13,172 bases of DNA from Oscillospiraceae bacterium (GCA_009776345.1 WRLS01000045.1:1-13172); one strand, 5' to 3'; shown: positions 1 through 6,553, counted from the first letter of the stretch. The notes: generated by a model not told the origin, from the letters alone. A program made the numbers and translations.

Positions 1-12
1 CGGCGTATGCCG

Positions 13-44
13 CGACTTAAAAACAGTAAACTGTTTTTAAGTTG
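13..44. other. A/T-rich inverted repeat (hairpin) upstream of the tRNA
   Basis: The arms at 15-26 and 31-42 are perfectly complementary over 12 base pairs around the loop TAAA, and the pairing can extend to 13-44 through one G-T pair. A-rich and T-rich runs lie inside the stem, as in weak bidirectional terminators. There is no separate T-tract after it and little G+C in the stem. It may end a gene that lies before the window, or be an operator. The rest of 1-84 shows no gene; bases 1-12 form a minor CGGC/GCCG hairpin. Confidence 0.45.
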
Positions 45-84
45 ACCGGTTATGGTAATGCTCGGCGTAATGATGTGTCTGCCG

Positions 85-158
85 GGGCCATTAGCTCAGT
101 TGGTTAGAGCAACCGGCTCATAACCGGTTGGTCCGGGGTTCGAGTCCCTGATGGCCCA
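85..158 (+). tRNA. tRNA-Met (anticodon CAT); tRNA-Ile2 not excluded
   Basis: A complete 74-base cloverleaf can be drawn. The acceptor stem is 85-91 with 151-157, and the discriminator is A158. The D-arm contains AGCTCAGTTGGTTAGAGC. The anticodon stem is 112-116 with 124-128, around the loop CTCATAA with anticodon CAT at 119-121. The T-loop is GGTTCGAGTCC. The 3' CCA is not encoded (CTA follows), so it must be added after transcription. The body resembles clostridial elongator tRNA-Met. A CAT anticodon can also mark the tRNA-Ile that is modified to lysidine, and the sequence alone does not settle this. It is not the initiator type, because three G-C pairs closing the anticodon stem are absent. 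Confidence 0.93.
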
Positions 159-163
159 CTATC

Positions 164-219
164 ACAAGATAATCCGAACCTAATAATCCCGATGGGGGAT
201 GGGTTCGGATTTGTCTTGT
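164..219. terminator. long interrupted hairpin between the tRNA and the ABC operon promoter
   Basis: The main stem pairs 171-180 with 202-211 (10 perfect pairs). An outer stem pairs 164-168 with 215-219 after a small internal loop, and an inner stem pairs 186-190 with 196-200. It begins six bases after the tRNA, so it most likely ends the tRNA transcript. No clear T-run follows, which makes a classical intrinsic terminator uncertain. Its 3' edge overlaps the -35 region of the promoter at 216-244. Confidence 0.4.
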
Positions 220-244
220 ATCTAAAGGGTTTGTGTGATATAAT
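216..244 (+). promoter_or_regulatory. sigma-A-type promoter for the ABC exporter operon
   Basis: A perfect TATAAT lies at 239-244 and is preceded by TGA, giving an extended -10. Seventeen bases upstream is TTGTAT (216-221), a half-match to TTGACA. The predicted transcript start near 251 leaves a leader of about 70 bases before the ATG at 323, whose GGAGG (311-315) sits seven bases upstream. Confidence 0.6.
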
Positions 245-322
245 CATTTTGTTTTAAGCGTCTTTTATGTATAGCGCAGCATTTTAATTTAACGGCTATA
301 GCAAACTTGTGGAGGCTGCCGT

Positions 323-2143
323 ATGAAACGGATATTTCGCGCATATAGGGAATTGCTCGGTATCTTGTTCGCCGAAAGCCCATTTCTCGTAATCTCGGTG
401 TTTGTGTCCGCAATAATAACCGGTGCCATTGTGCCGGTTTCAATTTGGGTAAACAGCCGGATTTTTAATCTCGGGCTGTCGGTTGCATCCGGTGAGATGC
501 CTTTTGCCCGGTACATACCATATCTTGTGTTGTTTGTTGTTTTAATAATACTGCCTGTTATAATCGGCGACCTCTTTATTTTCAGTTATGCCGAACCGCG
601 CAGCCAGCTGATTTTGCGTACAGCATATAAAGGAAAGATGCTGCAGAAGCTCAAAAGGCTGCGCTATGAGCATTTAGAGAGCGAAGCCTCAATGGAAATC
701 GTCGACAAGGCCTATAACCGGGCAGAAAACGCAGCCCGGCATATGTTCCCTATGTATGTAAACACTACACTTTCCGCAATAGTTGCAACAGCCGGGACGC
801 TGTATTTGTTTTTCTCGGTAAAGTGGTGGTTTTTGCTTACTATATTGGTCCCGTTCGCGCTGCAAACATGGCTTGCGCAGAAATTCTACTTTAATATATA
901 TGACGAGCTTGAAAAATATTGGAATAAAGAACGGCAATACGGAATCCTCGGAAATATTCTGCGGTCGCGGGATTTCATTAAAGAAAACCGCCTGTTCCAA
1001 TCCTCCGATTATATGATTGACACATATCGCAAACGCTTGGCAAACCGCAACCGCGAGTATGAAAAGTTTTATTTTAAGCATCTGCGGCGAAATTTCACCA
1101 AGCAGAATATCACGAAAATCACGCAGATAGGCAACGCCTTACTGTTGCTTTGGCTCTATACGCAGGGCGGCATAAGCATAGGGTTATTGATTACGCTGAC
1201 AATCGCCATATTCACAAGCCTTTATTCCTGGAGCGGGTTGGATGGATGCACTATTTTCTTTCGCGCGAGCGGTTTTCATATAAAAACATTTGACTTTGTC
1301 GGTAAATACTTTGGTCTCTCTGAGGATGAATATGGCAGTGATGACGAAATACCCGCAGACCTTACAATAGAGTTTGATAATGTGCATTTTAAATATCCCG
1401 GTACGGAAAAAGAGATATTGAAAGGGCTTACATTCAAAGTCAACCATGGTGAAAAGGTGTCTATTGTCGGCGAGAACGGCGAGGGCAAGACCACGATGAT
1501 CAAACTGCTGCTTGGCCTATTTCAGCCGGACAGCGGAGAAATACGCATTGGCTCAAAACCTCTTTCAAGCTATTCGCAGGAAACCCGCAGCAGGCTGTTC
1601 GGGCCTGTTTTCCAGGATTTTGTGAAATACAGCATTACGCTTAGCGAAAATGTCGGCGTCGGGGATGTGGACAAGGTTAATGACAATCAGGCTGTTGCTT
1701 TTGCAATGCGAAAAGCAAAAACAGACGCTTTCGCTAAAAATTTGCCGGATGGTGTAAATACCCTGCTGGGGCGCGACTTCGAGGGCGGCGTTGACCTGTC
1801 CGGCGGCCAATGGCAGCGTATCGCTATTGCGCGGGCTTTTATGGGGGATAAACCAATCCTAATCCTCGACGAGCCGACCAGCCAGCTTGACCCGATGGCA
1901 GAAAGCCGCATATACAGCGAATTTGCCGAAATGTCGGAGGGTAAAACTGCCGTTTTCATAACGCACCGGCTTGGCTCAACAATGATAACAGACCGCATTT
2001 ATGTAATCGCCGACGGGCGCATATCACAAAGCGGCTCCCACGGTGAGCTGATGGAGCAAGGCGGGCTGTACATGGATATGTTCAGCGCCCAAAAACAATG
2101 GTATGTCAAAGACGGAGAGGAGGATGTTTCCGATGATCAATGA
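323..2143 (+). CDS. ABC exporter half-transporter (permease fused to ATPase), first gene of a pair
   Basis: This is a 606-residue membrane ATPase that should use ATP to export an unknown substrate. An N-terminal exporter-type membrane domain (about residues 1-330) shows hydrophobic segments near 20-45, 66-90, 148-165, 168-185, 266-282 and 284-303, i.e. six helices. The nucleotide-binding domain follows, with A-loop Tyr358, Walker A GENGEGKT (383-390), Q-loop Gln431, signature LSGGQ (492-496), Walker B ILILDE (512-517) with catalytic Glu517, D-loop SQLD and H-loop His548. All key residues are intact. The length is normal for MsbA/LmrA-type half-transporters. The start is supported by GGAGG seven bases before the ATG. 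The gene overlaps the next transporter gene, so the two are translationally coupled and probably form a heterodimer. GENG in Walker A and LSGGQWQ recall NisT/SpaT-like peptide exporters, but no peptide or modification gene is nearby, so the substrate is unknown. Confidence 0.93.
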   Translation: MKRIFRAYRELLGILFAESPFLVISVFVSAIITGAIVPVSIWVNSRIFNLGLSVASGEMPFARYIPYLVLFVVLIILPVIIGDLFIFSYAEPRSQLILRTAYKGKMLQKLKRLRYEHLESEASMEIVDKAYNRAENAARHMFPMYVNTTLSAIVATAGTLYLFFSVKWWFLLTILVPFALQTWLAQKFYFNIYDELEKYWNKERQYGILGNILRSRDFIKENRLFQSSDYMIDTYRKRLANRNREYEKFYFKHLRRNFTKQNITKITQIGNALLLLWLYTQGGISIGLLITLTIAIFTSLYSWSGLDGCTIFFRASGFHIKTFDFVGKYFGLSEDEYGSDDEIPADLTIEFDNVHFKYPGTEKEILKGLTFKVNHGEKVSIVGENGEGKTTMIKLLLGLFQPDSGEIRIGSKPLSSYSQETRSRLFGPVFQDFVKYSITLSENVGVGDVDKVNDNQAVAFAMRKAKTDAFAKNLPDGVNTLLGRDFEGGVDLSGGQWQRIAIARAFMGDKPILILDEPTSQLDPMAESRIYSEFAEMSEGKTAVFITHRLGSTMITDRIYVIADGRISQSGSHGELMEQGGLYMDMFSAQKQWYVKDGEEDVSDDQ

Positions 2144-3956
2144 CAGAACAAGTGGTATTGAACATGATGTACAGGCAGAACGAAAGCCGAAATTTTCTTA
2201 TCTTGTCCGGTTGTTTGCATTTGCTTTTTCTTCCGCAAAGCTGATCGGCTGTATCTATCTTGGTGTATTCATTCTCCTGTCTTTTCTGCGCCCATTGCTT
2301 GCTTTTATATGGGGCAGATATATCCAAACGGCAGAAGCTTTTTCTCCGGGCGATACAGTCATTCCTGCCGCTTTACTGATTGCAGGCTATTTTGCAATCA
2401 ATTTTTTGGCCGACCTGGTAGGGCGTTATGTTATGCCGAGAGAAGAAATTGAACGGCTTGACCTCGTTCAGGCAAATCATCAACAGGAATTATTGCAATC
2501 AAGAATGTATGAGAAGCTTGCTTCGATCCCCCCGGAAACGCTGGAAGTCCCCAAAATCAACGACAGGATTGAGCAGGTATTTAATTTCATCGGCGCTCGC
2601 TGGGGCGGGATGAATACGCAAGTTATGCTGCAAAGCTACATAGTAATCGCTAAATCTGTATCGGTACTTACGATTGCGGCGTCGCTGTATATCTTCAATC
2701 CGTGGCTGTGCCTGATTGTTTTAGCCGCGCCATTGCCAACGTTGTGGTCGCTCACGATAGGGCAAAAGCTGCAGTTCAAATTTATCAAGGACAATACAAA
2801 GCTTGTACGCAGAGCCGAATATTTCCAAAAAATGATGCTCTCGCCCGCGGGGAAGGAGCTGAAAACGCTTGGCCTGCACGACTTTTTCTATAAAAAGTGG
2901 AAAGCCATAGCGGACGAGTACACACTCAAAGAGAAAAAGCTGATACGTACACAGGCAATCCTGCAGATAGCAAACTATTTTCTGCTCAGCCTTGCCAACG
3001 TGGGCGGCAGCGTGTTCGCCATAATCCTTATGACGATGGGGCAGCTTACCCTTGGCGCGTTGGGGGCGGTGCTGTCGCTTGTGTCAACGCTGGTAAACGA
3101 CACAAAAGAATTACTGGCAGGGTTCGCCACATTCTTGATGAAGAAAAATGAAGCCGCGCAGTTCTTTGATTTAATGGAATTGCCGGAGCAGCGAGGCGAA
3201 GGAAAAACCTGTGACGGCATAGATACAATAGAGGCGAAAAACCTCAAATACCGTTACCCGCTTACAGAAAAATATGTGCTTGACGGTATTGATTTGCGTA
3301 TCCGAAAAGGTGAAAAAGTGGCATTCGTCGGCGAGAACGGGATGGGCAAAACGACATTCGTGAAACTGATTACGGGAACCCTCTCGCCATCTGACGGTGA
3401 GCTGCTGATAAACGGCGATGCTGCCGAAAATATTGGTCCCGTAAGCCGATACGGCTGCTTGAGCGCGGTGGTGCAAGACCCCGCGCGCTATGTCACATTC
3501 ACAATTGCGGACAATGTATTTCTCGGCGACACAGCAAGGGCAAGGGATGAAGACGCTATTGATACTGCTTTGCAGTTTTCCGGATTAGACGTCGCCGATA
3601 AAAATGCCCTGCTTGGCAAAGACATTGGCGGCACGGAACTATCGGGCGGGCAGTGGCAAAAATTAGCTATCGCCCGCGCTATGTACCGCGGCAGGGATTT
3701 TATTATTCTGGATGAACCCACAAGCAATCTCGACCCGCTGGCAGAAACAGAAATTTTTGAGAAATACATTGCGCTGGCCGAAGACAAAACTGTTATTTTC
3801 GTAACGCACAGAATCAGCGTAGCGTCATTGGCGGATCGGATTATTGTTTTTGCCGGCGGGAAGGTCGTGCAGGATGGAATACATGATGATTTGATTGGCA
3901 GCGAAGGCGAGTATGCGCGGCTTTATAATGAGCAGGCAAAATGGTACAACAGATAA
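2133..3956 (+). CDS. ABC exporter half-transporter (permease fused to ATPase), second gene of a pair
   Basis: This is a 607-residue partner of the preceding exporter gene. Hydrophobic segments of the membrane domain lie near residues 35-58, 78-98, 168-190, 191-208, 278-300 and 303-322. The ATPase carries Walker A GENGMGKT (400-407), Q-loop Gln448, signature LSGGQ (503-507), Walker B FIILDE with catalytic Glu528, and H-loop His559. Both subunits therefore look catalytically complete, unlike heterodimeric exporters with one degenerate site. I chose ATG 2133 because GAGGAGG at 2117-2123 lies nine bases upstream. The in-frame ATG at 2103 has no ribosome-binding site, and that at 2124 abuts the Shine-Dalgarno itself. 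This start overlaps the end of the first gene by 11 bases. No clear terminator follows. The likely role is export of a peptide, lipid or drug; the substrate cannot be told. Confidence 0.92.
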   Translation: MINDRTSGIEHDVQAERKPKFSYLVRLFAFAFSSAKLIGCIYLGVFILLSFLRPLLAFIWGRYIQTAEAFSPGDTVIPAALLIAGYFAINFLADLVGRYVMPREEIERLDLVQANHQQELLQSRMYEKLASIPPETLEVPKINDRIEQVFNFIGARWGGMNTQVMLQSYIVIAKSVSVLTIAASLYIFNPWLCLIVLAAPLPTLWSLTIGQKLQFKFIKDNTKLVRRAEYFQKMMLSPAGKELKTLGLHDFFYKKWKAIADEYTLKEKKLIRTQAILQIANYFLLSLANVGGSVFAIILMTMGQLTLGALGAVLSLVSTLVNDTKELLAGFATFLMKKNEAAQFFDLMELPEQRGEGKTCDGIDTIEAKNLKYRYPLTEKYVLDGIDLRIRKGEKVAFVGENGMGKTTFVKLITGTLSPSDGELLINGDAAENIGPVSRYGCLSAVVQDPARYVTFTIADNVFLGDTARARDEDAIDTALQFSGLDVADKNALLGKDIGGTELSGGQWQKLAIARAMYRGRDFIILDEPTSNLDPLAETEIFEKYIALAEDKTVIFVTHRISVASLADRIIVFAGGKVVQDGIHDDLIGSEGEYARLYNEQAKWYNR

Positions 3957-4029
3957 AATGATATTGCGCTTCGGCATGATTTAGCTTTTTAAAATTTCCA
4001 TAAAAATGCGGCACACTTACGTAAACGGG

Positions 4030-4058
4030 TTGCAATTGCAAGGCATTTTGTGTATACT
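4030..4058 (+). promoter_or_regulatory. candidate promoter upstream of the amidohydrolase, with a palindrome over the -35
   Basis: TTGCAA (4030-4035) and TATACT (4053-4058) are separated by exactly 17 bases. The -35 is the first half of a perfect 12-base palindrome, TTGCAATTGCAA (4030-4041), which could be a regulator's binding site. The predicted leader to the amidohydrolase ATG is about 125 bases and contains the micro-ORF at 4129. The remaining part of the 3957-4191 gap shows nothing else I can support. Confidence 0.45.
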
Positions 4059-4128
4059 GTCAGTTGTTAGCCGCACTATCAAAGACTACACTTTTTGATA
4101 TAAACAAAACTTATAGGAGCTTATGGAA

Positions 4129-4173
4129 ATGAAAAAAATACTTGCATTTATAATTATGCATTATGAATTATGA
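4129..4173 (+). CDS. micro-ORF: truncated signal-peptide-like 14-residue peptide or leader peptide
   Basis: AGGAG at 4115-4119 lies nine bases before this ATG, and an in-frame ATG at 4123 is only three bases away. The predicted peptide MKKILAFIIMHYEL starts like a lipoprotein or secretion signal (two Lys, then a hydrophobic stretch). It then runs into the interspersed repeat at 4151-4172, where it stops. It may be the stump of a gene destroyed at the repeat, a leader peptide for the amidohydrolase that begins 18 bases later, or chance. It is too short to decide. Confidence 0.2.
   Translation: MKKILAFIIMHYEL
4151..4172. repeat. 22-base interspersed repeat, copy 1
   Basis: The sequence begins TAATTATGCATTATG and matches, base for base over 22 positions, the reverse complement of 8358-8379. 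It is A/T-rich in a region otherwise richer in G+C, and it lies directly before the amidohydrolase ribosome-binding site. Confidence 0.6.
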
Positions 4174-4191
4174 AATAAAAAGGAGAACCCC

Positions 4192-5361
4192 ATGCTGCTT
4201 ACAAACGCACTGGTAATGCCCATGGACGCGCCCGATATCCCCTGCGGATATGTACGCGTGGCGGGCGGGAAAATTCACAGCCTCGGCGATATGTCCGTCG
4301 CCCCCGTCCCCGAACCCGGCGAGGAAGTGATCGGCCTTGCGGGGAAACGCCTCCTGCCCGGGTTTGTGGAGCCGCACTCTCATGTCGGGCTTGAGGAAGA
4401 CAGCTTAACCCACGAAGGCAACGACATAAACGAAATGACCGACCCATGTACCCCGCACCTTCGCGCGCTGGACGGCATCAACCCGATGGACCGCTGCTTT
4501 GGTGAATTTTTGGAAGCGGGCATCACAACCGCAATTGTCGGCCCGGGCAGCGCAAACCCCATAGCGGGGCAGATTTGCGCGATGAAAACATACGGCAAAT
4601 GGATCGACGCTATGGCGATCCGCCCATCCCTGGCAATGAAGATGGCTTTCGGCGAAAACCCGAAAAACGTCTACACCGAAAAAAACCAGCAGCCAAATAC
4701 GCGCATGGCGACCGCCGCAATCATCCGCGAACACTTAACAAAGGCAAAGCGCTACATGGAAGGCTTAGACAAAGCCGCAAATGACGAGGAAGCTGACCGG
4801 CCGGATTTCGACGCGAAGCTGGATGCGCTTGTCCCGCTGCTGCGCGGTGAAATCCACGCGCATATCCACGCGCACAGGGCGTACGACATCCTCACCGGCA
4901 TACGCATCGCGAAAGAATTCGGCATACGATATACGCTTATCCACTGCACGGAAGGGCATCTTATCGCGGATATACTTGCGCGGGAAAACGCGTATGCGGT
5001 CTGCGGACCAATCATCAGCGCGCGTGTAAAGCCGGAGCTTTCCGCGCTGACGGTCGAAAACTGCCGCATACTCCGTGAAGCGGGCGTTAACGTGGCGATC
5101 TGCACCGACCACGCGGTTATCCCCGGGCAGTATCTTGCAATGTCGGCGCGGGTTGCGGTTTCCGGCGGCATGGCATACCGGGACGCGCTGGAAGCTATAA
5201 CAATCGCCGCGGCAAAGGCCGCGGAAGTAGAAGACAGGGTAGGGTCAATCACACCGGGCAAGGACGCGGACCTTCTGGTTTTCGCGGGCGACCCGCTGGA
5301 TGGGATTGAAAAACCGGAGATGGTGTTTGTGGATGGGGAAAGGGTTATCGGATCACGGTAA
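4192..5361 (+). CDS. metal-dependent amidohydrolase (imidazolonepropionase-related, substrate unknown)
   Basis: This 389-residue cytoplasmic hydrolase belongs to the amidohydrolase superfamily, closest by eye to the imidazolonepropionase-related group (COG1228). A small N-terminal beta domain leads into GFVEPHSHVG, whose His62 and His64 are the first metal ligands. GSANPIAGQ (119-127) and KMAFGENPK (150-158) are typical of this group, and Lys150 is a candidate bridging or carboxylated lysine. A His-rich stretch at 222-228, His251 in LIHCTEGH, and Asp306 in CTDH supply the remaining ligand positions. The C-terminal GSITPGKDADLLVF (from 351) is the usual return to the beta domain. AGGAG at 4181-4185, six bases upstream, supports the start. 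No histidine-degradation genes (hutH, hutU) are nearby, so hutI is not assigned. Related proteins include cyclic imidases and dipeptidases. The gene appears to stand alone, between the exporter operon and a repeat zone. Confidence 0.88.
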   Translation: MLLTNALVMPMDAPDIPCGYVRVAGGKIHSLGDMSVAPVPEPGEEVIGLAGKRLLPGFVEPHSHVGLEEDSLTHEGNDINEMTDPCTPHLRALDGINPMDRCFGEFLEAGITTAIVGPGSANPIAGQICAMKTYGKWIDAMAIRPSLAMKMAFGENPKNVYTEKNQQPNTRMATAAIIREHLTKAKRYMEGLDKAANDEEADRPDFDAKLDALVPLLRGEIHAHIHAHRAYDILTGIRIAKEFGIRYTLIHCTEGHLIADILARENAYAVCGPIISARVKPELSALTVENCRILREAGVNVAICTDHAVIPGQYLAMSARVAVSGGMAYRDALEAITIAAAKAAEVEDRVGSITPGKDADLLVFAGDPLDGIEKPEMVFVDGERVIGSR

Positions 5362-5601
5362 ACGCATGAAAAAACGCACAAATCTACAAAGGCAAGTATG
5401 CACAAAACTAAATCAGGGAGCGACACCGGAAGCGCCCGCGCACGTAAGAATAGCGGAAAAAGTCTTCCAATAATCTTTTTTCCTAATTCCTTTTTTCGCG
5501 TTCAAGCCCTGGAGCTCGGCTCGGCTGAGCGATTGGGCGGATTATAGGGCAAAGCATATGACGTGCGCGATGAAAGGTGCGAAGCTATGCGGCTTGTCGG
5601 A

Positions 5602-5666
5602 GCGGGGGTCCGGGGTCTCCCCGGTGTGTTTTGTTTCTTTTGCACAAGCAAAAGAAAAGCCCCCGC
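5602..5666. repeat. nested hairpin element with three stems
   Basis: The outer arms GCGGGGG (5602-5608) and CCCCCGC (5660-5666) enclose two further perfect hairpins. One is CCGGGG/CCCCGG with a three-base loop (5610-5624). The other is a 10-base-pair stem, TTTCTTTTGC with its complement around ACAA (5634-5657). Together they would fold into a three-way junction. It could be a structured intergenic repeat or a terminator for the amidohydrolase transcript about 240 bases upstream. Confidence 0.5.
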
Positions 5667-5734
5667 GGCTTGAGCGGTTAGGCTGTGCGCAGCTACAATG
5701 AGAAATAGGCATATTGTAGGCACGCATGAAATTT

Positions 5735-5776
5735 GCATCGTACAATGACGGTCGGGCATGGAAGCCCGACCCTACA
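5735..5776. repeat. REP-like palindromic repeat, copy 1
   Basis: The block GCATCGTACAATG (5735-5747) is followed by a perfect stem, GGTCGGGC (5750-5757) with GCCCGACC (5764-5771), around the loop ATGGAA, and then CCTAC. The same block, loop and tail recur at 8559-8598 with one stem base pair exchanged. Confidence 0.75.
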
Positions 5777-5780
5777 TGAT

Positions 5781-5804
5781 AAATTGTTTCACGTGAAACA
5801 ATTT
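5781..5804. promoter_or_regulatory. parS: parS chromosome-partition site (ParB/Spo0J binding site)
   Basis: The 16-base core TGTTTCACGTGAAACA (5785-5800) equals the established parS consensus bound by ParB/Spo0J in Bacillus and relatives. Here the symmetry runs on for four more bases each side, giving a perfect 24-base palindrome. ParB loads at parS, spreads, and recruits SMC/condensin to organise and segregate the origin region. This is established for the family and inferred here. parS sites usually cluster near oriC, so this window is probably origin-proximal. No parA or parB gene is in the window. The site sits between two REP-like hairpins. Confidence 0.9.
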
Positions 5805-5809
5805 TAGGC

Positions 5810-5830
5810 GGGCGACCGCAAGGGTCGCCC
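5810..5830. repeat. REP-like palindromic hairpin next to parS
   Basis: GGGCGACC (5810-5817) pairs perfectly with GGTCGCCC (5823-5830) around the loop GCAAG, and CTACGG follows. The G+C-rich stem and the CCTAC tail are shared with the hairpins at 5750-5775, 5866-5890 and 8573-8598, so these belong to one repeat family. Confidence 0.65.
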
Positions 5831-5865
5831 CTACGGTGCAATATTGTTGGTTGTTTGGTAATTTC

Positions 5866-5890
5866 GGGACGCCCGGTGTGCGTCCCCTAC
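5866..5890. repeat. REP-like palindromic hairpin upstream of hpf
   Basis: GGGACGC (5866-5872) pairs with GCGTCCC (5880-5886) around a seven-base loop and is followed by CCTAC. It has the same architecture as the neighbouring hairpins, with a different stem sequence. Confidence 0.6.
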
Positions 5891-5957
5891 AAATCACACA
5901 ACAAATTTGCCGGGTATCACATTCATGCGTTTGCCGTGGTTATCGGATAAAAATCTA

Positions 5958-5986
5958 TGGAAATCCTGCCCAATCTGTGCTATACT
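5958..5986 (+). promoter_or_regulatory. promoter of hpf
   Basis: TGGAAA (5958-5963, four of six matches to TTGACA) and TATACT (5981-5986) are 17 bases apart, and TGC just before the -10 makes it an extended type. Transcription would begin near 5993, about 24 bases before the hpf ATG at 6017. This is downstream of the longer in-frame ATG at 5957, which is the main reason to reject that start. Confidence 0.6.
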
Positions 5987-6016
5987 GTTAATATTATTTT
6001 ACGAGGAGCTGACCCT

Positions 6017-6553
6017 ATGACCATCAATGTCGCCGGAAAAGGCACTACAGTACGCGATGCCTTTAAAGAAAGCCTGCAAAAAAAGCTGGCAAAGCTGGAC
6101 CGTTTTTTTGACGAAAATGTAACCGCCAATGTAACAGTAACGGTGGAGGGCGGGCGCGAGACCGTCGAGGTTACGATAAAGGCAAGCGGGATGCACTTCA
6201 GGGCGGAGAAAACCACGGGCGACCGCCTGGATTCGCTAGACAGCGTGGTGGACGCGCTGTTCCGCCAGATAGTCAAGAACAAGACCAAGCTGGAAAAACG
6301 CCTGCGCAAAACCGCGTTTGCACCCGGCTACGAAAACGATTTTGTCGGCAGTGAGGACAGCTACAGGGTCGTGAAATCAAAACGCTTCTCCAACAAACCC
6401 ATGGATGTGGAGGAAGCAATCCTGCAAATGAATTTGGTCGGGCATAACTTTTTCGCGTTCGTCAACAGCCAAACCGAAAAGGTCTGCGTGGTCTACAGGC
6501 GCAACGACGGCGGCTACGGGCTGCTGGAACCGGACAGCGGGCTAGAAGATTGA
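6017..6553 (+). CDS. hpf: long-form ribosome hibernation-promoting factor (HPF)
   Basis: This 178-residue protein binds the ribosome and, in the long form found in Firmicutes, dimerises 70S particles into inactive 100S ribosomes under stress or in stationary phase. Residues 1-100 form the S30AE (RaiA/YfiA-like) domain that occupies the decoding region. Residues 115-172 form the C-terminal dimerisation domain, with the hallmark stretch RVVKSKRF, then KPMDVEEAILQMNLVGHNFF, and CVVYRRNDGGYGLLEP near the end. The length is typical. ATG 6017 is chosen because GAGGAG (6003-6008) lies eight bases upstream and the promoter's -10 box lies inside the longer frame. The gene is only 33 bases from the transketolase gene with no convincing terminator between them, so co-transcription is plausible. 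In many Firmicutes hpf precedes secA; that is not the case here. Confidence 0.96.
   Translation: MTINVAGKGTTVRDAFKESLQKKLAKLDRFFDENVTANVTVTVEGGRETVEVTIKASGMHFRAEKTTGDRLDSLDSVVDALFRQIVKNKTKLEKRLRKTAFAPGYENDFVGSEDSYRVVKSKRFSNKPMDVEEAILQMNLVGHNFFAFVNSQTEKVCVVYRRNDGGYGLLEPDSGLED

Larger units (their letters stand above)
5362..5956. other. about 600-base gene-poor region of hairpin repeats carrying parS
   Basis: I see no convincing gene here. Reading from the left there is plain sequence to about 5600 with T-rich runs near 5477-5498. Next come a nested hairpin element (5602-5666), a first REP-like hairpin (5735-5776), the parS palindrome (5781-5804), a second hairpin (5810-5830), and a third (5866-5886). 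The promoter of hpf starts at 5958. A 49-codon open frame at 5398-5547 lacks a ribosome-binding site and is not called. Confidence 0.7.

Noticed and set aside
42..72. Promoter for the tRNA (TTGACC at 42-47)
   Set aside because: No acceptable -10 box occurs at 16-18 bases downstream.
164..322. Riboswitch or T-box leader of the exporter operon
   Set aside because: The large hairpin lies upstream of the predicted transcript start, the remaining leader is only about 70 bases, and there is no T-box motif or terminator near the start codon.
2103..2132. Upstream start of the second exporter gene
   Set aside because: No ribosome-binding site precedes it, while GAGGAGG is well placed for ATG 2133.
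85..4190. Integrated element using the tRNA 3' end as attachment site
   Set aside because: No repeat of the tRNA 3' end is visible by eye after the exporter genes, and no integrase is present.
4752..5426. 224-codon open frame on the minus strand opposite the amidohydrolase
   Set aside because: The product is Ser/Ala-rich with no domain, and the + strand carries a clear amidohydrolase with a ribosome-binding site.
5398..5547. 49-codon open frame in the repeat zone
   Set aside because: It has no ribosome-binding site, no recognisable domain, and low-complexity Ser/Lys then Phe runs. It ends where the repeats begin.
5502..5841. Minus-strand open frames of 85 and 99 codons
   Set aside because: They are built from hairpin repeats and the parS palindrome. 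The predicted peptides are translations of repeats.
5957..6016. Upstream start of hpf adding 20 residues
   Set aside because: The -10 box at 5981-5986 lies inside it, it has no ribosome-binding site, and family members start at the MTINV-like strand.
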